Assembly (NCBI GenBank): GCA_028293405.1
Contig: JAQGOW010000324.1
Span: 1-5,386 of the forward strand
Length of the DNA stretch: 5,386 nucleotides
Direction: 5' to 3'
From: Verrucomicrobiales bacterium
GTDB taxonomy: Bacteria; Verrucomicrobiota; Verrucomicrobiia; Limisphaerales; Palsa-1400
The notes under the pieces are model-generated. The model had not been told where the DNA came from. It worked only from the letters and a program-made list of their open reading frames with translations, and did no database searches. Of this stretch, positions 1 to 5,386 are shown in pieces (position 1 is the first letter of the stretch; each line of letters starts with the position of its first letter). Made by a program: the position numbers and the translations under genes.

Positions 1-487
1 CCGCGGATATGTTCCACAGGAACACTCCCCAAGTCGCGCACGAGAAAAAGTGCATGTTCAGGGCCACCGCGAGACCACCAAAGAGGCAAACGGCTGGATT
101 GAATTTGAGCTGCCGAAAGTAAAGCCACGCGCAAAATCCAAGGAAGATCAACGAGATGGCCGGATAATATTTTACGAACAAAATCGGGTGCAGAATCGCT
201 GCAGCCAAACTGGTTAGTCGTGGTGAATCGCCGATGACTTCCGTGCCGATCCAATACAAATTTGCCCAAACGCCAAAGATGGTGCCGGGCAACTTGTTGT
301 ACTCCGCTTTATGCCAGCCAAGGGGATTGTCGTTGTTGAACAACATCTGCGATGGATTCAAAAGCGGCTGCGACGCGTGATTACCGTCGGGCATGAACGC
401 CGGAAGATCGAACACCACCACCAACGCCCCGGCCACAATCAGCAGCAAAAGGAGCAACTGCTTCTTAAATCCATCAGGACGATTCAT
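1..487 (-). CDS. Polytopic membrane protein, YfhO/GT-C-like (N-terminal part, cut by window edge)
   Basis: The reverse strand reads open from an ATG at 487 to the window edge, giving 162 residues with no stop. The protein starts MNRPDGFKKQ, followed by a hydrophobic helix at about 10-26. A polar, probably extracytoplasmic stretch (about 27-90) contains D27, D34 and an NPLGWHKAEYNKLPG motif. Further hydrophobic segments lie at about 107-124 and 132-148, the second followed by NMHFFS. One membrane helix, a long acidic loop and then many helices is the architecture of GT-C-type glycosyltransferases and YfhO-family proteins. YfhO of Bacillus is linked to glycosylation of envelope polymers. The family call is by resemblance only; the function here is not proven. 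The frame stays open upstream to a stop at 650-652 but contains no ATG, GTG or TTG, so 487 is the only reasonable start. No Shine-Dalgarno sequence is visible. The truncation is due to the window, not to gene damage. Confidence 0.75.
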   Translation of the reverse strand, partial: MNRPDGFKKQLLLLLLIVAGALVVVFDLPAFMPDGNHASQPLLNPSQMLFNNDNPLGWHKAEYNKLPGTIFGVWANLYWIGTEVIGDSPRLTSLAAAILHPILFVKYYPAISLIFLGFCAWLYFRQLKFNPAVCLFGGLAVALNMHFFSCATWGVFLWNISA

Positions 488-496
488 GCGCGTTAA

Positions 497-524
497 AAGA
501 TAAGTGGTTGGACAAAGAAACCAA
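497..524 (-). promoter_or_regulatory. Candidate promoter for the YfhO-like membrane protein gene
   Basis: On the reverse strand, TTGGTT (519-524) and TATCTT (497-502) are separated by 16 bp. The -10 matches the sigma-70 consensus at 4 of 6 positions and the -35 at 3 of 6. The -10 lies only 9 bp before the ATG at 487, so a transcript from here would be nearly leaderless. The match is weak and could be chance. Confidence 0.25.
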
Positions 525-664
525 TAGAGAAGTCCAAAATTGCCCGCCGCGTCGGGCTCCGGACGTCGGCAGGTCCTGCGGAGTGAAGCCCACTTCGCAC
601 AGGAACCTTGCCATCGAAGTGAGCTTTCCCGAAGTCGAAGCCGAATTGATTACGACCTATTCAT

Positions 665-694
665 TTGACAAAACTCAGGAAGTTGTTGAAGGAT
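665..694 (+). promoter_or_regulatory. Candidate promoter for the LamG-Ig gene
   Basis: A perfect -35 hexamer TTGACA lies at 665-670. Eighteen bp further is AAGGAT (689-694), which matches the -10 consensus at only 3 of 6 positions. Transcription from here would leave a leader of about 70 nt before the ATG at 770. The perfect -35 is notable; the poor -10 keeps this tentative. The TTG of this hexamer also opens an in-frame extension of the gene, which I consider non-coding. Confidence 0.25.
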
Positions 695-769
695 GCCCGC
701 GCCCAGTCCCCGCCTCTAAGCAACCTAGGGGAACCCCAGGAGTTGCAACAGTTAGCAAACAGCAAACTT

Positions 770-3484
770 ATGAAAACACGCGTATTCTGTGCACTGGTCT
801 TGGCAATTCCGAATCTCATGTTCGCAACCTGTGTTCCCAATGGTCTAATTGCGACATGGCAGGGCCAAAGCAACATATTGGATTCGATCGGCAACTATGA
901 CGGAGTTGCCAAGGGAACTGGCGTAAGTTATGTGAACGGGGAAGTTGGAAAAGGCTTCCAGTTCAATGGCACATCCAGCGCAACAGTCAACTTGGGCACT
1001 TTTACAAACTTCGGAACCAATGACTTCACCGTCGAGTTCTGGTTCAAGTCAAGCGACAACTCCTTCGATGAACTCATCAGCAAACGGGATGATTGCGTCA
1101 ATACGGCCAGCTTCTTCGACCTTCGAATGGAAGCAAATGGCACGATTGACTTTAACATCGACGGTGCCGATCCGATTAACGGCTATCGAGATTTCACTTC
1201 CGTAACCGCCATCAATAACGGCGTATGGCATCACGTGGCCGCCGTCCGCCAACAGTCTAACGCGGTGTTATACATCGACGGCGCTTATGATGCCTCACAG
1301 AGCATTGATACCGTGGTGGCGAACATCACGAACTCCGCGAATCTGCGACTGGGTAATGGTCCATGCGTAGGGAGCGGTGATCACACGACGTGGTTGCAGG
1401 GAGCACTGGACGAAATAAGCATTTACACCAACGCCCTTTCCGCATCAGACATCCTTGCCATCTATCAGGCTGGCTCAAGCGGCAAATGTTGCTTTCCTCC
1501 CAGGGTTGCCACACAGCCTGTCACTCCTCAAAACGTCCACACAAACGCAAGCGCATCATTTACCGTAACGGCGTTGGGCTCGCCGGCACCTTCGTACCAA
1601 TGGCGCCTGAACGGTGCGAATATCAACGCCGCAACTAACAACATTTACAGCATTGCAACCGCCCATACCAACAACCTCGGCACGTACGACGTTATCATCT
1701 CGAACAGCTGCGGCACCGCAACCAGCGATGCGACGTCAGTTCTCGCATTCGCACCAGTTATCACCAGTCAACCGGCAAACGCAACGGGAGTGTTGGGTTC
1801 GCCAGCATACTTTTCGGCTGTAGCGGGAGGGAGCCCCACGATAACGTATCAATGGCGTAAGAACACAACGAACATTAACGATGGCGCGACTTACGCAGGA
1901 ACCGACACTCCGAACTTAACGATCAAAAGCGTCGTCGGAGGAAATCAAGGTACGTATTCCGTTCACGTCTCAAACGACGGCGGTTCGACGAACAGCGCCA
2001 ACGCGATGTTGTCAGTACCGCCTCAAGTTACGGTGCAACCAACCAGCAAAACCGCGTTCGTCAGCAACAATGTCGTCTTCGCGGTTACGGCAACTGGCTC
2101 ACCAACCCTCACTTATCAATGGATGACCAACAGCGCAAACGTCCCCGGCGCCACGACACCGAGCTATACGGTCAGCAGCGTGAATAGCAATTGGAATGGC
2201 TTAGCTTTTTCGGTGAAAGTGAGCAACACCTACGGGACGGCGACCAGTGACAACACCGCAACGCTTTCGCTCAAAGGAACTGTGTTAGTCGATATCCCCA
2301 CACCCTTGAAAACCACGAATTGTCCTGGAGAACCTCGCGTGCTCTGCGTCACCGGTGGCGCTGCTGCCGGACACACGCCTACATATCAATGGCGACACAA
2401 TGTTTCAAACATAACCGGCGCAACTGCCCCCTGCTACACGGTGGATGTCATTGATTCGACTGCAGCGGGCTCCTATTCAGTCGTAGTCTCCGACAACGGT
2501 TCTGATACAAGCTCTACAGCGACCATTGTATACGCCGCGCCGTTAGCTCTCACCGCCAACCCTACGTCGCAAACGGTCCTTTTAGGCCAACCCGTGTTTC
2601 TTAACGCCAATGCAACCGGCTTTGCCCCCGTCTCGTTCTCCTGGATGAAAAATGGCTTCCCTGTTCCGTATACCTCGAGCAATTACGTCATCGCCGGCGC
2701 CGCATTGTCCGACATTGGAACGTATTATTGCCAACTCGCGAATTATTGTGGTTACTCGAACAGCAGCACGGCCACAATCACAGTTAACACAACCGCCTGC
2801 GCACCCAACCTCACCAATGGTCTCATTGCCTGGTGGCAGTTCGAAAGCAACTCACTGGACTTCACTGGCAATTACAACGGCACCGCAAGCGGTGTTACTT
2901 ACCCTAATGGTGAAGTGAACCTCGGCATGAACTTCAATGGTTCCACCGCGCAAACCAATTACTTTGGCACCGACGTCGGCACATTTGGAACGAACGACTT
3001 CACTGTCGAGTTGTGGATCGCCACGACAAATAGCAGTCCGATGTGTGTTATGGACAAACGTGTCGATTGCGATGCCGACTTCAAGGGGTGGGAAATTCAC
3101 ATGGGCTACGATCCGAACAACCATGTCGCCCCTGGACAAGTAGGTTTTGGAATCATTGCGGGTGGGTTCGCGAACTATGGTGCGAATGCTTCAAGAATCG
3201 ACGACGGCGGCTTCCATCACGTGGCGCTCGTGCGCTCGAACGTGGTCGCCTCGATGTACGTTGATGGCACCATGGTCACGAATATCACCATGCCTGTGCT
3301 GGTCGACATTACCAATAGCGTTCCGTTGAAGATTGGCCGCAGCGTTTGCGAAGGGCTTGGCACCGGAATTCAGCGCTTCACGGGTCTGATGGACGAAATC
3401 GGGTTCTACAACCGTCCGCTTTCTCCAGCCGAAATCTTATCAATCTACAATGCCTGGGGTGCAGGCAAATGCACTGGGCCGTAA
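770..3484 (+). CDS. Secreted LamG - Ig-like x5 - LamG repeat protein
   Basis: The product has 904 residues. Residues 1-19 form a signal peptide: MKTR, a hydrophobic core, and a likely cut after MFA. Next come a LamG/concanavalin-like domain (about 21-240), five Ig-like repeats (about 242-673) and a second LamG domain (about 677-901). LamG hallmarks occur twice: FGTNDFTVE, HHVA followed by YxDG, a (L/I)G strand, and DE(I)xxY ending in IYxA...GKC. Ig hallmarks are the core Trp at 278, 362, 451, 541 and 625 and the G(T/S)Y turn near each repeat end. No catalytic motif, transmembrane anchor or PEP-CTERM tail is visible; the chain ends GKCTGP. These folds typically bind glycans or proteins, so an adhesion or matrix role is inferred. 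A TTG at 665 would add 35 residues, but that extension is charged and would bury the signal peptide, so ATG 770 is preferred. No Shine-Dalgarno sequence precedes it. The gene stands alone and is followed by a terminator. Confidence 0.92.
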   Translation: MKTRVFCALVLAIPNLMFATCVPNGLIATWQGQSNILDSIGNYDGVAKGTGVSYVNGEVGKGFQFNGTSSATVNLGTFTNFGTNDFTVEFWFKSSDNSFDELISKRDDCVNTASFFDLRMEANGTIDFNIDGADPINGYRDFTSVTAINNGVWHHVAAVRQQSNAVLYIDGAYDASQSIDTVVANITNSANLRLGNGPCVGSGDHTTWLQGALDEISIYTNALSASDILAIYQAGSSGKCCFPPRVATQPVTPQNVHTNASASFTVTALGSPAPSYQWRLNGANINAATNNIYSIATAHTNNLGTYDVIISNSCGTATSDATSVLAFAPVITSQPANATGVLGSPAYFSAVAGGSPTITYQWRKNTTNINDGATYAGTDTPNLTIKSVVGGNQGTYSVHVSNDGGSTNSANAMLSVPPQVTVQPTSKTAFVSNNVVFAVTATGSPTLTYQWMTNSANVPGATTPSYTVSSVNSNWNGLAFSVKVSNTYGTATSDNTATLSLKGTVLVDIPTPLKTTNCPGEPRVLCVTGGAAAGHTPTYQWRHNVSNITGATAPCYTVDVIDSTAAGSYSVVVSDNGSDTSSTATIVYAAPLALTANPTSQTVLLGQPVFLNANATGFAPVSFSWMKNGFPVPYTSSNYVIAGAALSDIGTYYCQLANYCGYSNSSTATITVNTTACAPNLTNGLIAWWQFESNSLDFTGNYNGTASGVTYPNGEVNLGMNFNGSTAQTNYFGTDVGTFGTNDFTVELWIATTNSSPMCVMDKRVDCDADFKGWEIHMGYDPNNHVAPGQVGFGIIAGGFANYGANASRIDDGGFHHVALVRSNVVASMYVDGTMVTNITMPVLVDITNSVPLKIGRSVCEGLGTGIQRFTGLMDEIGFYNRPLSPAEILSIYNAWGAGKCTGP
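830..1489 (+). other. LamG/concanavalin-like domain 1 of the secreted protein
   Basis: Residues 21-240 open with CVPNGLIATW and close with IYQAGSSGKC. Visible motifs are VNGEVGKGFQFNG, FTVEFWF, a KRDDC turn (C109), GVWHHVAAVR, LYIDGA, the strand LRLGNGPC (C199) and GALDEISIY. C21 and C240 bracket the domain, and C109 and C199 lie inside it. The cysteines suggest two disulfides in the exported domain, but that pairing is inference. Confidence 0.85.
1493..2788 (+). repeat. Five tandem Ig-like repeats (protein-level)
   Basis: Residues 242-673 consist of five units of about 84-90 residues, measured from the core tryptophans (278, 362, 451, 541, 625). Four units share a YQW core, followed by N and I/V positions and a later G(T/S)Y...SN strand. 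Unit 3 replaces the GTY turn with GLAFSV. Unit 4 begins with a divergent, cysteine-bearing strand (C518, C526, C555). Unit 5 has FSW instead of YQW and the canonical late cysteine in TYYC (C654), but its early strand (VFLNANATG) lacks the partner, so the classic Ig disulfide is absent. The units have diverged in DNA, so this is old duplication rather than a recent tandem array. Confidence 0.85.
2798..3472 (+). other. LamG/concanavalin-like domain 2 of the secreted protein
   Basis: Residues 677-901 repeat the plan of domain 1: CAPNLTNGLIAWWQ at the start, NGEVNLGMNFNG, FGTNDFTVELW, DKRVDC (C767), FHHVALVR, MYVDGT, LKIGRSVC (C860), GLMDEIGFY, and IYNAWGAGKC (C901) at the end. It is clearly a paralogue of domain 1, with the same four cysteine positions plus an extra C759. 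The nucleotide sequences have drifted apart, so the duplication is not recent. Confidence 0.87.
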
Positions 3485-3501
3485 CGCTTAGTTACATAAA
3501 C

Positions 3502-3543
3502 AAAACGTCCCGCTCCGGGAAACTGGGGCGGGACTTTTGTTTT
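3502..3543. terminator. Intrinsic terminator of the LamG-Ig gene, possibly bidirectional
   Basis: GTCCCGC (3507-3513) pairs with GCGGGAC (3528-3534). The stem extends inward by one G-T pair and two C-G pairs, giving about 10 bp around an 8-nt loop. TTTTGTTTT follows directly on the plus strand, 22 bp after the stop of the LamG-Ig gene. On the minus strand the same hairpin is followed by GTTTTGTTTA, so it may also end the convergent epimerase transcript, whose stop is at 3587. Confidence 0.87.
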
Positions 3544-3586
3544 AAATCAAAGTGACTGGTTGAGTCCTAATCTTAGGCAAGCCGTA

Positions 3587-4561
3587 TTAAATCCCCGGCC
3601 CGGGATGCTTCCCAATCCACGCCAGCGTTTCGCGCACCGCCTGCTCCAGCCCAATTTCCGGTTTGCCCAAAAGGTCGAATGTCGGCTGCATCGGAACGAT
3701 AAAATCGTCCGTCATGTTGCGATACCGCGCCGAGAACATGATGAATTGGCGACCGGTGATTTTTCCAAACGCGTCACCAAATTTTGCCAACAGATAAATC
3801 CCGCTTCGGGGAAGTTTCGGCACGTTGCGTCCTTTGACCGCCAGAGAGAAAGCGTTCGCCCAATCATACAAGGTGATTAGTTCATCGCCCAAGTAGATGG
3901 TTTTTCCATTGATGAGGCTTGGTTCGATTTGCAGCAGCTTGGAAACCTGCTTCACCAGATTTTTTACATACGCAAAACCGAGCCGGCACGGACGGCCAGT
4001 CGGTTGAAAGTAGTAACCCTTCTGGATCGCCTTGATAATCGTGTCGCGATAAAAAGTATGCCACGGCCCCCAGACATTGGTCGGTCGAACGATGGCCCAC
4101 GTGCAAGAAAGATTCGCCGCCTTGGTGATTTTCTCTGTCTCGACCTTACTCATGCCATAAGTCGTATACGGACGGTAATCGTCAGGCCCGGTCGGCACAG
4201 CAGTGCGGCAAACGTATTGCGTCGAAGCGACGAGCACCCTTTTTACGGTCGGGGTTGCTTTGACCGCGTCCAGCACATTGGCCGTCCCAGCCGTGTTCAC
4301 GTTGTAATAAGGTTCAACAGTGCCCTCATGATGCAGGTCGGTCCGAGCCGCAAGATGCACCACCGCTTCAGGCTGAAACTCAGCGAAACATTTCCGTAAC
4401 GTTGTACTGTCGAGGATATCACATTGGTGATAGAAGGCGCCCTGACCTGGGTTGAAAGGCAGCTGGATATCGATGTTATAAACTTCGTTCTGCCCCCGCA
4501 ACAGCTCCTCAATCAGATTGCAGCCAATGAATCCCGATCCTCCAGTTACGAGTACACGCAT
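3587..4561 (-). CDS. NAD-dependent nucleotide-sugar epimerase/dehydratase (extended SDR)
   Basis: The product has 324 residues, a full length for extended short-chain dehydrogenases. The Rossmann motif TGGSGFIG (G7, G10, G13) is at the N-terminus, with D31 after the second strand favouring NAD(H). D48, HLAA (69-72) and N89 in the NVNTAGTANVL helix line the cofactor site. S113/T114 and Y135-x3-K139 (YGMSK) form the catalytic set, and RPTNVWGP (159-166) is the usual strand before the substrate-binding C-terminal part. Such enzymes epimerise, dehydrate or reduce NDP-sugars in the cytoplasm; the exact substrate cannot be read from the sequence. An in-frame stop at 4586-4588 and no other start codon fix the start at 4561. 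There is no Shine-Dalgarno sequence. It is divergent from a sugar aminotransferase gene across a 114-bp gap, which suggests shared work on a surface-glycan sugar. Confidence 0.93.
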   Translation of the reverse strand: MRVLVTGGSGFIGCNLIEELLRGQNEVYNIDIQLPFNPGQGAFYHQCDILDSTTLRKCFAEFQPEAVVHLAARTDLHHEGTVEPYYNVNTAGTANVLDAVKATPTVKRVLVASTQYVCRTAVPTGPDDYRPYTTYGMSKVETEKITKAANLSCTWAIVRPTNVWGPWHTFYRDTIIKAIQKGYYFQPTGRPCRLGFAYVKNLVKQVSKLLQIEPSLINGKTIYLGDELITLYDWANAFSLAVKGRNVPKLPRSGIYLLAKFGDAFGKITGRQFIMFSARYRNMTDDFIVPMQPTFDLLGKPEIGLEQAVRETLAWIGKHPGPGI

Positions 4562-4575
4562 TGTTTTAGGGGCAA

Positions 4576-4604
4576 AGTTTAGGTCTTAAAATTAAGATAT
4601 TCAA
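4576..4604 (-). promoter_or_regulatory. Candidate promoter for the epimerase gene
   Basis: On the reverse strand, TTGAAT (4599-4604) and TAAACT (4576-4581) are separated by exactly 17 bp. Each matches the sigma-70 consensus at 4 of 6 positions. The start point would fall near 4569, giving a leader of under 10 nt before the ATG at 4561, in line with the absence of a Shine-Dalgarno sequence. The dyad at 4584-4597 occupies the spacer. Confidence 0.4.
4584..4597. repeat. Perfect 14-bp dyad TCTTAA-AA-TTAAGA, possible operator
   Basis: Two 6-bp arms flank a 2-bp centre inside the spacer of the candidate epimerase promoter. A protein bound here would block that promoter. It is short and very AT-rich, so chance is a real alternative. 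No regulator gene is present in the window. Confidence 0.35.
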
Positions 4605-4675
4605 ACGTTAACGGCCTTGCGGTCCAAAGGAAGCTTGCCGAAAATCGCGGCCAAAGTCATTCTGACTCCTCTTTT

Positions 4676-5386
4676 ATGAGTACCGAAAAACTGGCAATTG
4701 ACGGCGGTTCCAAAGCCGTCCTCGACAAACTTCCCCATTGGCCTTCCTTCGATGAAAAGGCCATCAAATCGGTCGAAGAGACCCTTCGCTCCGGCAAAGT
4801 AAACTATTGGACGGGTAAAAAAGGGATGGAGTTCGAGAAGCGCTTTGCCGAATGGCAAGGCAGCAAATACGCCATCAGCGTCGCCACTGGCACTGCCGCG
4901 TTGCACGTCGGCCTCAGTGTTCTCGGCATTGGCCCCGGGGACGAAGTTATCGTTCCCAGTTACACTTTCATCGCCAGTAGCTTCTCCATCGTCCAGGCCG
5001 GCGCCATCCCGCGCTTCGCCGACGTCAATCTCGACGACCACTGCATCAGCATCGAATCCTCTGAGAAGCTGGTCAACGAGCGCACCCGCGCGATCATGCC
5101 GGTGCATCTTTACGGCAACGTCGCTGACATGGATAAAGTCCGCGCGTTCGCCAAGAAGCACAATCTGTTCGTCATCGAAGACAATGCCGAAGCTTTCGGC
5201 GGCGTTTACAAAGGCAAGAAAACCGGCTCGCTCGGCGACATCGCCGGCTGCAGCTTTTGCCAAAGCAAAACCTTCACCACTGGCGGCGAAGGCGGCATGG
5301 TCACCACCGACAACGAAGACCTCGCGTGGCAAGCCCGCAGCTTTCGCGATCACGGTTACGACGTCAAAGACCGTCTCAACCTGCTC
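4676..5386 (+). CDS. DegT/DnrJ/EryC1/StrS-family PLP sugar aminotransferase (N-terminal 237 residues, cut by window edge)
   Basis: This type I-fold PLP enzyme transfers an amino group, usually from glutamate, to a keto-sugar nucleotide in the cytoplasm. Visible motifs are GKVNYWTG (40-47), the phosphate-binding ATGTAALHV (70-78), GIGPGDEVIVPSYTFIAS (84-101), PVHLYG (142-147), VIEDNAEAFGG (166-176) with D169 facing the pyridine nitrogen, SFCQSKTFTTGGEGG with the Schiff-base lysine K198, and RSFRDHGYD (221-229). The SFCQxK...TTGGEGG signature points to the subgroup common in polysaccharide loci. E172 stands where many family members have Gln. Relatives run about 370-430 residues, so roughly 60% is present. 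No in-frame ATG, GTG or TTG occurs between the upstream stop (4580-4582) and 4676, which fixes the start. There is no Shine-Dalgarno sequence; the upstream bases are pyrimidine-rich. Codons strongly favour third-position C. The specific sugar product is unknown. Confidence 0.95.
   Translation, partial: MSTEKLAIDGGSKAVLDKLPHWPSFDEKAIKSVEETLRSGKVNYWTGKKGMEFEKRFAEWQGSKYAISVATGTAALHVGLSVLGIGPGDEVIVPSYTFIASSFSIVQAGAIPRFADVNLDDHCISIESSEKLVNERTRAIMPVHLYGNVADMDKVRAFAKKHNLFVIEDNAEAFGGVYKGKKTGSLGDIAGCSFCQSKTFTTGGEGGMVTTDNEDLAWQARSFRDHGYDVKDRLNLL

Larger units (their letters stand above)
488..769. other. Divergent intergenic region between the membrane protein and LamG-Ig genes
   Basis: This 282-bp stretch separates two divergent genes and must hold the promoters of both. 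Short open stretches exist on both strands. A 130-codon plus-strand frame (508-900) runs into the LamG-Ig gene out of frame. A 55-codon minus-strand frame (496-660) has no ATG. A minus-strand ATG at about 612 opens roughly 46 codons that end inside the membrane protein gene. None resembles a known family, and none has a ribosome binding site. The part from 541 to 650 is more GC-rich than its flanks and I cannot assign it. Confidence 0.5.
4562..4675. other. Divergent intergenic region with clustered short inverted repeats
   Basis: This 114-bp gap separates the epimerase and aminotransferase genes. It is AT-rich next to the epimerase. It contains three small dyads: TCTTAA-AA-TTAAGA (4584-4597), CGTTAACG (4606-4613) and AGTCA-TTC-TGACT (4655-4667). 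The third sits 8 bp before the aminotransferase ATG, where a ribosome binding site would be expected. No convincing plus-strand promoter stands out. Dyads this short can arise by chance, so a regulatory role is inference. Confidence 0.45.

Noticed and set aside
724..740. GGGGAACCCC hairpin-like sequence upstream of the LamG-Ig start
   Set aside because: The central loop would be only 2 nt and the outer pairing is interrupted; too weak to call a leader structure.
508..900. 130-codon plus-strand frame running from the intergenic region into the LamG-Ig gene
   Set aside because: It overlaps the signal peptide and first LamG strand out of frame, has no ribosome binding site, and its product resembles no family.
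1493..2788. Tandem DNA repeat or CRISPR-like array suggested by periodic TATCAATGG segments
   Set aside because: The periodicity is that of the Ig-like protein repeats (84-90 codons). The DNA between the shared YQW codons has diverged, and no short identical repeats with spacers exist.
3566..3577. Small palindrome CCTAA-TC-TTAGG in the convergent gap
   Set aside because: The arms are 5 bp with a 2-nt centre and no T-tract follows. The terminator at 3507-3534 already explains the gap.
3560..4399. Plus-strand frames (3560-3880 and 3929-4399) opposite the epimerase gene
   Set aside because: They are antisense to a complete SDR enzyme with intact motifs, and their Arg/Pro/His-rich translations look like shadows.
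4601..5353. 250-codon open frame on the minus strand opposite the aminotransferase gene
   Set aside because: The plus strand encodes an unmistakable DegT-family protein with all motifs. The antisense frame is a by-product of its C-rich third positions, and its Ala/Gly/Asp/Val-rich translation matches nothing recognisable.

Overview
The window carries four protein genes in alternating orientation and no RNA genes. The lineage is inferred from content. Tandem Ig-like modules of the 'GSPxxTYQW ... GTYxVxVSN' type and LamG/concanavalin-like modules ending in 'IYxAGxxGKC' are characteristic of Verrucomicrobiota, especially Pedosphaera-like members. None of the four starts has a clear Shine-Dalgarno sequence, which fits that group. 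Base composition is mid-range, and nothing looks phage-, IS- or plasmid-derived.

Layout: (1) 1-487, minus strand, the N-terminal 162 codons of a multi-pass membrane protein resembling YfhO/GT-C proteins, cut by the window edge. (2) 488-769, a divergent intergenic region with weak promoter candidates. (3) 770-3484, plus strand, a 904-residue secreted protein built as signal peptide, LamG, five Ig-like repeats, LamG. (4) 3485-3586, a convergent gap holding a strong hairpin/T-tract terminator that could work in both directions. (5) 3587-4561, minus strand, an extended-SDR NAD-dependent sugar epimerase/dehydratase. (6) 4562-4675, a 114-bp divergent intergenic region rich in short inverted repeats. 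(7) 4676-5386, plus strand, the first 237 codons of a DegT/DnrJ/EryC1/StrS-type PLP sugar aminotransferase, cut by the right edge.

The epimerase/dehydratase and the aminotransferase are divergently transcribed and catalyse the kinds of steps used to make amino- or deoxy-sugar nucleotides for surface polysaccharide. The YfhO-like protein may belong to the same envelope-glycan theme, but the big secreted gene separates it from the pair. The LamG-Ig protein is probably an extracellular binding or adhesion protein: no catalytic domain and no C-terminal sorting signal is visible. I did not find a convincing new molecular system. The most distinctive items are the symmetric LamG-Ig5-LamG protein with its repeated cysteine framework, and the inverted repeat inside the candidate epimerase promoter.
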